Source of the DNA: Clostridiales bacterium
Lineage (GTDB): Bacteria; Bacillota; Clostridia; Oscillospirales; Oscillospiraceae
DNA length: 64,000 nt
Direction: 5' to 3'
Assembly: GCA_012719035.1 (NCBI GenBank)
Contig: JAAYBD010000004.1
Coordinates: 17,366-81,365, forward strand
Of the stretch, positions 1-8,818 are shown piece by piece (position 1 is the first letter of the stretch; each line of letters begins with the position of its first letter). The position numbers and the translations under genes are program-made. The notes under the pieces are model-generated. The model was not told the origin of the DNA. It saw only the letters and a list, made by a program, of their open reading frames with translations, and searched no databases.

Positions 1-138
1 TGAATTCAAAGCCATGTTCTGGGCTTTGAAAGGCGCGACGCGGAAACCGTCCTGCTTGAAAACTCGGCACAGACCCGCGGTTAGTATGCTTTTTCCCACG
101 TTTGACATGGTTCCTTGAATCATTATAGGTTTAGCCAT
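1..138 (-). CDS. cobQ: Cobyric acid synthase, N-terminal fragment (cut by window edge)
   Basis: Only the first 46 codons are present. The protein begins [17 protein letters not shown], a P-loop-like nucleotide-binding start typical of CobQ/CbiP, followed by a segment resembling the family's FKAQNM motif. CobQ amidates peripheral carboxylates of adenosylcobyrinic acid a,c-diamide using glutamine and ATP in the cytoplasm. The start overlaps the stop of the upstream cobD gene by 8 bases, so it is translationally coupled as the last visible gene of the minus-strand cobalamin series. The rest lies outside the window. Confidence 0.85.
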   Translation of the reverse strand, partial: MAKPIMIQGTMSNVGKSILTAGLCRVFKQDGFRVAPFKAQNMALNS

Positions 139-1168
139 ACAGCACCTCTTTAATGTTCTTTAGCAAAATTTCATTTGCCTCGCGGGTTTTTATGCAGATA
201 CGAATAAAATCACTGTTCAGTCCTTCAAAATTTGAACAGTCACGTACTAAAATTCCGCGACTTAGTAGAGGTTCATATAAAGACACATCACTTCTTATTA
301 ACAGGAAGTTTGCATCGGAGGGGATAACTTGAAGACCCATCTGACTGAGCCTTGAGATTAAAAATTCGCGCTCGGAACGCAAGATTTTCTTTGTCTCCTG
401 TACATATTCAACACACGAAAGCGCCGCAATACCTGCAGCCTGCGCAACGGTCGAAACGCTCCAGTATTGAGCGGCGTCATGTGTTTTTTTAAGGATGTTT
501 TTATTTGAGGTGAGCATGTAGCCAAGGCGAAGTCCTGCCATGGAATATAGCTTTGTAAAGGCTTTGAGTATGACGATATTATCAAAGTCCGGAAGAAGCT
601 CTTTAGCGGAGCTGCCATCCGTAAACGGAAGGAAGCACTCATCAATAATTAGGGTTATCCCTGCTTTCCAGCATTTTTTAGCGATTTTGAGCAGCAAATT
701 AAAATCGATAAGCAAGCCCGTAGGATTATTTGGATTGCACAGAAAAACAATATCTGTATCGGAGCCGATATCGTCCAATATACGATTTGAAACTAAAAAA
801 GTATCTTCATACGACAATTTATGATATTTTGTCGAGCCGCCGGATAGATGAACAGCTCTTTCATATTCTGAAAAAGTAGGTGAGCACAAAAGAGCTTTTT
901 TAGGCATCAGACATTGACACAGCCGAAAAATCAAATCGTCCGCTCCGTTGCCGCAGAGAATCCATTCCGGGGGACAACCCTCATGTTCAGCGATGGCGGA
1001 TACAAGCTCCCGACATTTTGGGTCCGGATATCCTGCAAAACTTTCAGCCTTATCGCGGATAACATTTACTACAGCTTTGGGCATTCCAAGAGGATTCAAA
1101 TTAACGGAAAAATCCAAATTGATTCCCGTATTTGTAAAAATATCGCCACCGTGTTCATATCGCTCCAT
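131..1168 (-). CDS. cobD: Threonine-phosphate decarboxylase CobD (PLP aminotransferase fold)
   Basis: 345 residues of the fold-type I aminotransferase family closest to histidinol-phosphate aminotransferase. Visible motifs are HGGD near the N-terminus, NPNNPTG in the middle, the Asp of IIDECF, and the probable PLP-binding lysine in [18 protein letters not shown]. CobD makes (R)-1-amino-2-propanol O-2-phosphate, the linker joining corrin to the nucleotide loop. A histidinol-phosphate aminotransferase is the main alternative, but position between cbiB (14-base overlap) and cobQ (8-base overlap) supports CobD. The ATG at 1168 has a strong AGGAGG site a few bases upstream. Confidence 0.9.
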   Translation of the reverse strand: MERYEHGGDIFTNTGINLDFSVNLNPLGMPKAVVNVIRDKAESFAGYPDPKCRELVSAIAEHEGCPPEWILCGNGADDLIFRLCQCLMPKKALLCSPTFSEYERAVHLSGGSTKYHKLSYEDTFLVSNRILDDIGSDTDIVFLCNPNNPTGLLIDFNLLLKIAKKCWKAGITLIIDECFLPFTDGSSAKELLPDFDNIVILKAFTKLYSMAGLRLGYMLTSNKNILKKTHDAAQYWSVSTVAQAAGIAALSCVEYVQETKKILRSEREFLISRLSQMGLQVIPSDANFLLIRSDVSLYEPLLSRGILVRDCSNFEGLNSDFIRICIKTREANEILLKNIKEVLYG

Positions 1169-2147
1169 TTGACCCTCCTATAGTCAGAAAAAGTCCTATC
1201 CTGAAAAAAAGAGCTAAAATCAGCATAAGTGCTGATGAAACGAGCATTAGTGTGTTTGAACGCTTGATGTCATCAGGCTCAATAGGACGGATATCATCGC
1301 CAATATATGGTTTTTGAACGAGCTTTCCAAAATAATAGGCACTGCCGGCAAGGCGTATATTCAGCGCACCGGCACATACAGATTCCGTTTGAGCGGAGTT
1401 CGGGCTTGCATGATTGAATCTATCACGTTTAAATATTCTTATTGCACCGCGGAAATTATAGCCGCATATAGCGGAAGCAATTATCATAAAAACGGCCGAA
1501 AGGCGGGAAGGAATAAAATTGACAAAATCGTCAAGCTTTGCCGCACAGCGTCCAAAATGAATGTACCGCTCGTTTTTATAGCCGATCATGGAATCCATGG
1601 TGTTTACTGATTTGTAAATGCATCCGCCTACAGCGCCAAAAAACATTATGTAAACTAATGGAGCGATGACGCCATCGGAGGTGTTCTCAGCCACCGTTTC
1701 AACTGCGGCTCTTGCGATACCAGATTCATCAAGGGTATTCGTATCTCTGCCAACTATCATGGAAACAGCTTTTCTTGCACTTATGAGATCGTCATTTATA
1801 AGGCTTATGTAAACCTTAGTGCTTTCAATGCAGAGACTTTTGGCGGCAAGGAGCTGCCAGCAAAGGAAGGACTCAAGTGCAAAGTAAAAATAAGGTGAGA
1901 GGCGATAAGTAAAGTATAGCAAAAGGAGTGGAAGGATAGAGCATACGGAAAGAACAAGCAGGACAAGAGATGTCCCTGCCGTTTTTTCACCTTTTTCATT
2001 TTTCGGAAATATATTTCTAAGGCGTTTCTCAAGAGCAGAAATCAGTTTACCTATGCCAACAACAATGTGAGGAAAGCTATATGGATCACCGAAGATCAAA
2101 TCCAGTATAACGCCGGTAATAAGGGCGGCGGTTGAATAGAGTATCAT
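1155..2147 (-). CDS. cbiB: Adenosylcobinamide-phosphate synthase CbiB
   Basis: About 330 residues when started at the ATG at 2147, which overlaps the cobC stop as ATGA. The frame is open further upstream, but that part lies within cobC. Hydrophobic segments and the N-terminal LDLIFGDPYSFPH motif are typical of the integral membrane enzyme CbiB/CobD. It attaches aminopropanol (phosphate) to adenosylcobyric acid to give adenosylcobinamide (phosphate). The conserved AVETVAENTSDGVIAPL and NTMDSMIGYKNERY stretches are present. Its partner cobD lies directly downstream. Confidence 0.93.
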   Translation of the reverse strand: MILYSTAALITGVILDLIFGDPYSFPHIVVGIGKLISALEKRLRNIFPKNEKGEKTAGTSLVLLVLSVCSILPLLLLYFTYRLSPYFYFALESFLCWQLLAAKSLCIESTKVYISLINDDLISARKAVSMIVGRDTNTLDESGIARAAVETVAENTSDGVIAPLVYIMFFGAVGGCIYKSVNTMDSMIGYKNERYIHFGRCAAKLDDFVNFIPSRLSAVFMIIASAICGYNFRGAIRIFKRDRFNHASPNSAQTESVCAGALNIRLAGSAYYFGKLVQKPYIGDDIRPIEPDDIKRSNTLMLVSSALMLILALFFRIGLFLTIGGSNGAI

Positions 2148-2719
2148 GATACACCACCTGAAATGCGGAGTTTTAGACCGCCGTCGAATTCCGCGTAGCA
2201 TTCAATAATACCGCAGTTTTCAATGAAGTAATCATAAAAATTCTTCTTTCTAATATCAAAGCGCTCCAAAATAGCCATTATGATTCCGCCATGGACAACA
2301 AAGCAAATAGAGTTTTTATCATCCTTATGTTCTGTGGCGATTTTTTGAAAAGCTTCGCAGCAGCGATTTTTGAAGCCATCTACGCTCTCGCCGTTTGGAA
2401 TGATTTCCTTGCAGCCGCCATTAACCCAATTGAGATAATGCGTATCGCAAACTAATTCATCTGCTGTCTTGCCTTCGAAATCTCCGAAGTCGCATTCGCG
2501 GAGGTCGTCAACTACAATTTTTTGTTTGTCGGGGTACAAAATATCCGCAGTCTGTTTGCAGCGAAGCATTGGACTGCGAAAAATTATGTCAACCTGGGGA
2601 GGAGTGATGCCGCGCGCAGTATCAAGCCCAATTTCGCAAAGAGGCTCATCGGTTCTTCCGATATATCGATGTTTCAGATTTCCTTGAGTCTGGGCGTGGC
2701 GAATAAGATATATACGCAT
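2144..2719 (-). CDS. cobC: Histidine phosphatase, probable alpha-ribazole-5'-phosphate phosphatase
   Basis: 191 residues of the histidine phosphatase (phosphoglycerate mutase-like) superfamily. The N-terminal MRIYLIRHAQTQGN carries the RHxxT/Q catalytic motif, and VVHGGI supplies the second histidine. In cobalamin clusters this family dephosphorylates alpha-ribazole phosphate or adenosylcobalamin phosphate; the substrate is assigned by context, since the fold alone is not specific. GGGAGG lies 8 bases upstream of the ATG. The gene starts a sub-block (cobC-cbiB-cobD-cobQ) separated from cbiA by 264 bases, so it may have its own promoter. Confidence 0.82.
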   Translation of the reverse strand: MRIYLIRHAQTQGNLKHRYIGRTDEPLCEIGLDTARGITPPQVDIIFRSPMLRCKQTADILYPDKQKIVVDDLRECDFGDFEGKTADELVCDTHYLNWVNGGCKEIIPNGESVDGFKNRCCEAFQKIATEHKDDKNSICFVVHGGIIMAILERFDIRKKNFYDYFIENCGIIECYAEFDGGLKLRISGGVS

Positions 2720-2983
2720 TATGTAAACCTCCCTGTAAAACTTTTGTTGTCCCTTAATAGAAATTGCGCCGGATTTCGCAGTTTCATTCCTGATTTTTAG
2801 AGTTTACCCCGTATAAGTACAAATATCAATTAAGGTATTACAGTGCCGGCATAGAAAAAGTAAATTAGAGTATTTAAGTTGTTATGTAAACCTAAATAAT
2901 CAAAATGATATAATAGAAATTACCGCTTAAACAAAACTAAAATTGAGTTGCTAATAATTTCTGCTTTCAGTTTCTGTGATTAG
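2720..2983. other. AT-rich intergenic region between cbiA and cobC
   Basis: This 264-base gap splits the minus-strand cobalamin series into two blocks. No coding frame or strong terminator was seen. It contains two of the recurring TATGTAAACCT motifs (2719-2730 and 2883-2893), one of which overlaps the cobC translation start region. A weak minus-strand promoter-like pair may lie around 2900-2940, but it does not match consensus well enough to call. Confidence 0.4.
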
Positions 2984-4330
2984 TCAATTGTGTTTTTCAG
3001 CAAAGCCCGCCGCTTTTTCAGCAAAGTGTTCTGCGCTTTTGGGGTTTGAAGGAAAAAAGATGTGCGGAAATCCGGCAAAAAGGGTTTCCGATGAGTGAAT
3101 ACAAGGGTATTCAACATCCCGCCTTGCCTTTTTGGCAGTGAAAGTATTTCCATCGTCAGTGCTGTTCCAATAATGGAATTCGTGTGCCTTGATAGAATCT
3201 CCAGATTTGCAAAGAAGATTGTTGCTCTTTGCCTCAAGTGTAATATAGCCGAAATGCTTTAGACTTTTCGTTTCAAAAGCCTTTGCCGGGATAACGCCGA
3301 CCATTGGAAAATCTGAAAGCTGTTCGTGGAGATACATAAAGCCGCCGCACTCGGCAATAGTGGGCAGTCCGCCGTTTACTGCGTTTCTGACAGAAGTGAG
3401 CATAGATTTGTTGGACGACAATTTCTGCGCATAAAGCTCAGGATATCCTCCACAGAGATATAATCCGCCAATATTATCCGGTAAAGCAGAGTCGTTTAAA
3501 GGAGAAAACCATGCTATTTCGCAGCCAAGGCTTTCGAGCACTTCAATGTTCTCATCATACAGAAAACAGAACGCGGGGTCACGGGCAACAGCTATTCGTA
3601 CTTTTGCCGGCAAAACAGGAGATACTGTGGAGTGCTGTTCGATTGGGGGCGCAGTTTCAGCCAGAGCAAGAAGACCGTTGAGGTCGATATACTTTTCCGC
3701 CAAATGACCCATAGTTTCAACTTTTTCCCGCAGCTTATCCTTTTCAATATCAGTGCTTAGTCCTAAATGCCGCGAAGGAATTTGAATATCTTCGTTTTTC
3801 GGCAGAAACCCGTAAGATATCAGACCTGCGTCGGAAGCAATCTTCTGCATAGTCTGATACATTTTTTCATTAAGTCCGTTGAAAATGACGCCCTGCAGCC
3901 CGATGCTTTGATGGAAGCGCGTATATCCATATAAAATAGCGCCTGCAGAAGCACACATGCCTTTTGGGTTCATCACGAGGATTGCAGGCGTTTTAGTTTT
4001 TTCTGCGACCTCGTGCGTGCTTGCCTCGCTGCTTGCGCCGATGCCGTCATAATAACCCATAACGCCCTCTATAACTGCGATATCAAAGGAGGAAGATGCT
4101 GAAAGGCTTTTGTTTAAGCCCTCGGCATCAAGAAAAAAAGGGTCGAGATTTCTGGTTTTTACACCGAGAATCTGCCTATGGAACATCGGGTCAATATAAT
4201 CCGGACCGCATTTAAAGGAGGCAGCATTGCAGCCTCGCATCTTGAGCGCGGAGAGAATAGCCATGGTGACTGTAGTTTTACCGCAGCCGCTGCCTGTACC
4301 ACCGATGAGAATTCTTTTAATAAGCTCCAC
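2984..4330 (-). CDS. cbiA: Cobyrinate a,c-diamide synthase CbiA
   Basis: 448 residues. The N-terminal domain is an ATP-dependent dethiobiotin-synthetase-like fold with P-loop GGTGSGCGKTT and the CGPDYIDP motif. The C-terminal half is a class I glutamine amidotransferase-like domain with LCGGYPE and the nucleophile cysteine in IAECGGFMYL. CbiA amidates the a and c acetate side chains of cobyrinate. The reading frame begins at a GTG at 4330, but the Shine-Dalgarno GGAGG (4330-4334) overlaps that codon. An ATT codon at 4321, eight bases downstream of the site, is better placed. The start is therefore uncertain by three codons. The frame overlaps the end of cbiET. Confidence 0.93.
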   Translation of the reverse strand: MELIKRILIGGTGSGCGKTTVTMAILSALKMRGCNAASFKCGPDYIDPMFHRQILGVKTRNLDPFFLDAEGLNKSLSASSSFDIAVIEGVMGYYDGIGASSEASTHEVAEKTKTPAILVMNPKGMCASAGAILYGYTRFHQSIGLQGVIFNGLNEKMYQTMQKIASDAGLISYGFLPKNEDIQIPSRHLGLSTDIEKDKLREKVETMGHLAEKYIDLNGLLALAETAPPIEQHSTVSPVLPAKVRIAVARDPAFCFLYDENIEVLESLGCEIAWFSPLNDSALPDNIGGLYLCGGYPELYAQKLSSNKSMLTSVRNAVNGGLPTIAECGGFMYLHEQLSDFPMVGVIPAKAFETKSLKHFGYITLEAKSNNLLCKSGDSIKAHEFHYWNSTDDGNTFTAKKARRDVEYPCIHSSETLFAGFPHIFFPSNPKSAEHFAEKAAGFAEKHN

Positions 4331-5504
4331 CTCCAGAAATTATGTAAACTGGATTATCGGCAATCATCATATGTGCTGACCCAATATAGCGTCCGTTTGA
4401 CGTGGACACCTGGACAATGTCAGATGCTAAACCGACACACTCAAGCGCGTAAATGGCGTTTGAGGCAGTTTGAGGAGAGACAGCGTTTATTACGATTCTT
4501 ACTTGTGGGTTTTTAGAACGGAGAGCTGAAACGATGTCCGCTATTTTTCCGCCGCTGCCGCCTATAAATGCAAAATCCGGAGCAGGATATCCGTCTATAA
4601 TTTCTGGTGCGGAGCCGCAAATGCACTGCACATTTCCGACTTTAAATTTGCGGCAGTTTTCCTTAGTCAGCCCAATGGCGGCCATATCCTTATCAAAGGC
4701 AAACACCTTTCCTTCAAAGGCTGATAATGCCATCTCGACCGTAACGGAGCCTGTGCCGCATCCGATGTCATAGCAGACGGCACTTTCGTGCAGACCAAGT
4801 TTTGAGAGCGTGACCGCACGAACAGCAGACTTAGTCATGGGAATCCCGGTTCTGATAAATTCGCTGTCCGGTATTCCGGTACGCACTCTTTTATCGGCAC
4901 TGGGATTTTCAATAATAAGAACAGTAAGGGTCGGGCAGCTTGACACAAGAAGTTCGGATACAGCAGCGGAGTAAATTTTTTCATCAGAGGTCCCGAGATT
5001 TTCACCTACTCTAACGATAAGATTTCCGAAGCCAACATTGTACAGCGACTGGGCAAGATCTCTTACATTTCCCCCTGTAAGCGCAAAGACATAAGTGTCG
5101 CGCCTTACTGCGCTGACAATATCACAGTCTCTTCCATGCGCGCTGATAAGCTTTGCGTTTTGCCACGGGAGTTTGCATTTTGCAAAGAAATAGTTTACAG
5201 ATGAGATACCGGATATAAATATAATGTCGCAATCAGATAACAGCTCGGATACAACTTTTGCACCGCTGTAAAAGCCTACGTCTCCGGACACAAGGACCGC
5301 GATGCGCTCCATGGAGGATTTCACGATAATTTCAGCTATCTCCTGAGGCTTGACGGCAGAGCGGATATCACAATCGGATCTATTAAAAATATCCGTTAAT
5401 CGTGAGGCACCGATAATGAGTTGAACCTCATTTAAAGCCGTTATTGCCTCCGAAGTCAGAGAATCGGCTCCCATGCCCATACCGATTATGTAAACCCTTT
5501 TCAT
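4317..5504 (-). CDS. cbiET: Fused precorrin-6Y C5,15-methyltransferase/decarboxylase CbiET
   Basis: 395 residues, a CobL-like fusion. Residues 1 to about 200 form the CbiE tetrapyrrole methylase domain (VYIIGMGMG start, VLVSGDVGFYSG motif). From about residue 210 is the CbiT domain, with SAM-binding YDIGCGTGSVTVE and DFAFIGGSGG. The protein methylates C5 and C15 of the corrin ring and decarboxylates the C12 acetate. In many Clostridia these are separate genes; fusions are also common. It starts at an ATG preceded by AGGAGAG and is packed against cbiJ upstream and cbiA downstream. Confidence 0.93.
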   Translation of the reverse strand: MKRVYIIGMGMGADSLTSEAITALNEVQLIIGASRLTDIFNRSDCDIRSAVKPQEIAEIIVKSSMERIAVLVSGDVGFYSGAKVVSELLSDCDIIFISGISSVNYFFAKCKLPWQNAKLISAHGRDCDIVSAVRRDTYVFALTGGNVRDLAQSLYNVGFGNLIVRVGENLGTSDEKIYSAAVSELLVSSCPTLTVLIIENPSADKRVRTGIPDSEFIRTGIPMTKSAVRAVTLSKLGLHESAVCYDIGCGTGSVTVEMALSAFEGKVFAFDKDMAAIGLTKENCRKFKVGNVQCICGSAPEIIDGYPAPDFAFIGGSGGKIADIVSALRSKNPQVRIVINAVSPQTASNAIYALECVGLASDIVQVSTSNGRYIGSAHMMIADNPVYIISGGGAY

Positions 5505-6253
5505 CGTATGAACTCTCCTATAGCGTTGATTGCATCTTCAATGGTAAGCCCGGGGTCTTTTTCCGGACGTGCCAGAACAAAGATATCCATCGAGCAGTCA
5601 TGTGCTGCGAGGAGCTTTTCCTTAAAACCGCCGTATGTACCCGACTCCTTGGTAAGAAGTATTTTTGAGCCTGTCTCGCGGAACATTGCAGCGTTCAGTT
5701 CGCGGGAAAAGGGACCCTGCATACATATAATGTTTTTAGGCGGGTAGCCAAGTTCAAGACAATGATTCAGCGCATCGGTAATGGGTAAAATACGCAGTAT
5801 CACTCGATTTTGAAAATCAATGATTTTTGTAAGCTCATCAGCTTCTTTTGCACCAAGTGAAGAGAAAATGACTCCCCCTGTATTGTTAAGTTTTTCAATG
5901 AGCTGAGGCATACTGCGGTATATGTCAGAGCTTTCAGCATCAAGGCTGCTTCGCGAGACTCTCATATAGTTAACAGACGTAAGTTGGCAGGCTTTTTTTA
6001 TATTCCTGCTGGCTTCATAGGCATAAGGATGCGTTGCGTCAATCACAAGCTTCGGTGCTTCCTGAATAAAGAGTCTTTCCATGGCGGACAGATCGAGCTT
6101 GCCTGCCCGAACATCGATATAATAACTTATGTCAACCAAACTCTCGCCGTAATCGCTTGCAACGCAAACGAGGGATTTGATCTTTTTTTGGCTGAGTACC
6201 GAGGAAAGCAATCTGCCCTCAGTTGTTCCTCCGAAAAGTATTAGTTCATACAT
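5501..6253 (-). CDS. cbiJ: Cobalt-precorrin-6A reductase CbiJ/CobK
   Basis: About 250 residues starting at the ATG at 6253 (MYELILFGGTTEGRLL), which overlaps the end of cbiH. The N-terminal FGGTTEGR and the VIDATHPYA motif are diagnostic of CobK/CbiJ, the NAD(P)H-dependent reductase of (cobalt-)precorrin-6A. The frame continues 12 codons upstream into cbiH, but the MYEL start matches the family. It overlaps cbiET by 4 bases, indicating one coupled operon. Confidence 0.92.
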   Translation of the reverse strand: MYELILFGGTTEGRLLSSVLSQKKIKSLVCVASDYGESLVDISYYIDVRAGKLDLSAMERLFIQEAPKLVIDATHPYAYEASRNIKKACQLTSVNYMRVSRSSLDAESSDIYRSMPQLIEKLNNTGGVIFSSLGAKEADELTKIIDFQNRVILRILPITDALNHCLELGYPPKNIICMQGPFSRELNAAMFRETGSKILLTKESGTYGGFKEKLLAAHDCSMDIFVLARPEKDPGLTIEDAINAIGEFIR

Positions 6254-6977
6254 TTTTGTATCCCCGCGGCGTGACCATCTTCCCGCCAATCAGCTTTGTC
6301 TGAGAATTTCCGATGAAGACAGTGGAGAACATATCGACCTCAATATTACGCAAGCCACCGAGAGTGGTGATAAGCTTATTTTCACCGACTCTGCCGATAT
6401 TTTGTGCAATTCCGCAGAGAGTAGTTTCGGGAAGTTTACACAAAAGTATGTCGCATGCTTTCTGAAGATAGTTATATCGTCTGCGGCTGGATGGATTATA
6501 TAAGCAAATGCAAAAATCGCCCTCCGCAGCGAGACTGAGTCGCTTTTCGATGGTTTCCCATGGAGTCAGCAGGTCTGATAGGCTTATTACCGCAAAATCA
6601 TGCCCCAAAGGCGAGCCTAAAAGCGCTGCGCCGGAAAGTGCGGCGGTAACGCCGGGTACAATAATTATGTCAACCGAATTATCCTCACCGGCAAGCTCAA
6701 AAATAAGGCTTGCCATACCGTAAACCCCGCTGTCACCGGAGCAGACGACAGCAGTAATTTTACCCGCCGCTGCATAAGAAAGGGCTTTTTCACAGCGTTC
6801 CTTTTCTTTTAGCATGGGAGTGGAATAGAAAAGCTTTTCGGGGTATGCCTCTTTTATAAGCTCTATATATTTTGTATATCCTACGATAATATCTGCGGAG
6901 CTTATTGCTGCGTCCGCATCAAAGGTCATGCCCGATTTACCGCCGGGTCCGATTCCAACAACATAAAGTATGTTCAT
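6246..6977 (-). CDS. cbiH: Cobalt-precorrin-3 C17-methyltransferase CbiH/CobJ
   Basis: 243 residues of the tetrapyrrole methylase superfamily. The N-terminal MNILYVVGIGPGG is the GxGxG SAM-binding start. VCSGDSGVYGM and IIVPGVTAALSGAALLGSPL mark the CobJ/CbiH branch, which methylates C17 with ring contraction. CICLYNPSSRRR is also typical. The ATG overlaps the cbiG stop as ATGA, with AGGAGGAA directly upstream. Methyltransferase assignment to C17 rests on these motifs and on cluster order. Confidence 0.93.
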   Translation of the reverse strand: MNILYVVGIGPGGKSGMTFDADAAISSADIIVGYTKYIELIKEAYPEKLFYSTPMLKEKERCEKALSYAAAGKITAVVCSGDSGVYGMASLIFELAGEDNSVDIIIVPGVTAALSGAALLGSPLGHDFAVISLSDLLTPWETIEKRLSLAAEGDFCICLYNPSSRRRYNYLQKACDILLCKLPETTLCGIAQNIGRVGENKLITTLGGLRNIEVDMFSTVFIGNSQTKLIGGKMVTPRGYKNV

Positions 6978-7969
6978 TCTTCCTCCGATATATCAGGTTC
7001 CTTTATTGCCAAAGCCATTGTGACGCCGTCAAAGATCATTTTTCTTACAAACAGGTTTCCTCCGCTGCCGAGTACGGCACTGCGCTCGCAGACATTGTCC
7101 ACGCCTGCGACCTGTTCTACAAATTCCGATGGTGTAAATTTGCCGATTACGTTTGAAAGCTCATCCGAAGTGAAAGTTCTGAAAGGAAGACCGTGCTTTT
7201 CGCAGAACTCGATAAGACCGCCTTCCTGTGCTTTTAAATCTATGCTGCATACCTCCCTGACGGCAAGGGGATGGCAGCCGCATTTGCTGAGAAAATCAGT
7301 ATATGCCTCTTCAATGCTCTCGCAGCTTTTTCCTTTTTTGCATCCAATGCCAAGTGTTAGAACAGGGGGTACAAGATGCAGGATCTTATTCGGAACGCTT
7401 GAGAGATATGTTATGGAAAAATCGCTTGCATCATCGGGACCGGAAAGCTCGATACCTTTGGGAGTTGCACCTGAAATGGGGAAAATGCTGTCATAATGAA
7501 CTATCTCTCCCGAAAGGAGCTTTGAAGAAACATATTTTATCGCTTCGATATTTGCAATGCGAAGTCCTACAGATTTTGCCCAGACATCAACCGAAAACAC
7601 ATTTTCCAAATCAGTTGCAGTTGTTATGACAGGGATACCGTCCGTAAGCCTTGCAAGGGCCGATGCAAGCTTGTTTGCTCCTCCGATGTGTCCCGATAAA
7701 ATCGGTATCGCAAACTTGCCAAGCTCGTCCATTACAATCACTGCCGGATCAAGACTTTTTGAGCGGACATAAGGGGAGATGGCACGTACTGCAATCCCGG
7801 CTGCTCCAATAAAAACAAGTGCCTCGGAGGAAGAGAATTTCTCTTCTGTCCATTTGTATAGTTCGCCCTCGCCGCATCGGGAAAGCTCAATTACATCTTC
7901 TGAATTTTGCTGCAGCATTTTTCCAAGCTGCATTCCTTTATCCGTAAAAGCGACTGCCGATATTTTCAA
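6974..7969 (-). CDS. cbiG: Cobalt-precorrin-5A hydrolase CbiG
   Basis: About 331 residues. The best start is the TTG at 7969 (reads KISAVAFTDKG), because AAAGGAT lies 8 bases upstream and CbiG proteins start at this point; the frame itself is open to 8011. The N-terminal domain has the FIGAAGIAVRAISPYV motif and SGHIGGANKLA; the C-terminal domain has LGIGCKKG. CbiG opens the delta-lactone of cobalt-precorrin-5A and releases acetaldehyde, a step found only in the anaerobic pathway. This marks the organism as using oxygen-independent B12 synthesis. Confidence 0.93.
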   Translation of the reverse strand: MKISAVAFTDKGMQLGKMLQQNSEDVIELSRCGEGELYKWTEEKFSSSEALVFIGAAGIAVRAISPYVRSKSLDPAVIVMDELGKFAIPILSGHIGGANKLASALARLTDGIPVITTATDLENVFSVDVWAKSVGLRIANIEAIKYVSSKLLSGEIVHYDSIFPISGATPKGIELSGPDDASDFSITYLSSVPNKILHLVPPVLTLGIGCKKGKSCESIEEAYTDFLSKCGCHPLAVREVCSIDLKAQEGGLIEFCEKHGLPFRTFTSDELSNVIGKFTPSEFVEQVAGVDNVCERSAVLGSGGNLFVRKMIFDGVTMALAIKEPDISEEE

Positions 7970-8062
7970 AGCTGCAAGATCCTTTCTATATTTAGCTTGA
8001 TAAGAGCGCAAAAGCTTTCTGAGTGTACGATCTTACCTTTTATTTTGGAGTTCACTGTGGTT

Positions 8063-8818
8063 TTAGGATTTTGCCTGTCTGAATTCTGTTGAAAAATTGG
8101 GTGAATAGAGCTTTGAAAGCTCATAATCACTGCCGAGACATCCGCCTACAACTATAAGCGCTGTCTTTGTTATGCCGTTTTCATTTGCCATTTCATAGAG
8201 CTTTTCAACTGTGCCGCGAACGATCTTTTCATCGTCCCATGTTGCCTTGTAAACTACCGCCGCGGGAGTATCCGGACTGTATCCTCCCGCTATAAGCTCC
8301 TTTGAAAGCTCCTTCAAAAGTCCTGTGCTTAGAAAAATGACCATGGTAGCCCCGTGGGAGGCAAAGGAAGAGATGCTTTCTTTTTCGGGAACCTTTGTTT
8401 TTCCCGCCATGCGAGTGATGATAACACTCTGAGAAACATCGGGAAGTGTATATTCCGTCTTCAGCGCTGCCGCTGCGCCGCAGAAGCTTGAAACGCCGGG
8501 ACAGATATCAAAGTCAATGTTCATACGCATAAGCGCATCCATCTGTTCACGCACAGCGCCGTAAAGGCAGGGATCTCCTGTGTGCAGGCGAACAGTTTTC
8601 TTGCCCTCATTTTCAGCCTGTTGCATTGCCGAAATAACCTCATCCAATGTCATTTCGGCGCTGTTATAGATTTTGCAGCCGCTTTTGGCATAGCTGAGAA
8701 GCTGCGGATTTACAAGAGAACCGGCGTAAATAATGACATCCGCCTTTTCAAGAAGTGACTTGCCGCGAAGCGTGATAAGGTCGGGCGCGCCGCTCCCCGC
8801 GCCTACAAAATGCACCAT
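8063..8818 (-). CDS. cbiF: Cobalt-precorrin-4 C11-methyltransferase CbiF/CobM
   Basis: About 251 residues from the ATG at 8818 (MVHFVGAGSGAPDLITLRG), which overlaps the cbiD stop by one base. VHFVGAGSGAPDLIT and RLHTGDPCLYGA are hallmarks of CobM/CbiF, which methylates C11 of cobalt-precorrin-4. PGVSSFCGAAAAL is the usual third tetrapyrrole methylase motif. A longer frame upstream lies inside cbiD and is not used. About 93 bases separate it from the predicted cbiG start, the loosest junction in this block. Confidence 0.94.
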   Translation of the reverse strand: MVHFVGAGSGAPDLITLRGKSLLEKADVIIYAGSLVNPQLLSYAKSGCKIYNSAEMTLDEVISAMQQAENEGKKTVRLHTGDPCLYGAVREQMDALMRMNIDFDICPGVSSFCGAAAALKTEYTLPDVSQSVIITRMAGKTKVPEKESISSFASHGATMVIFLSTGLLKELSKELIAGGYSPDTPAAVVYKATWDDEKIVRGTVEKLYEMANENGITKTALIVVGGCLGSDYELSKLYSPNFSTEFRQAKS

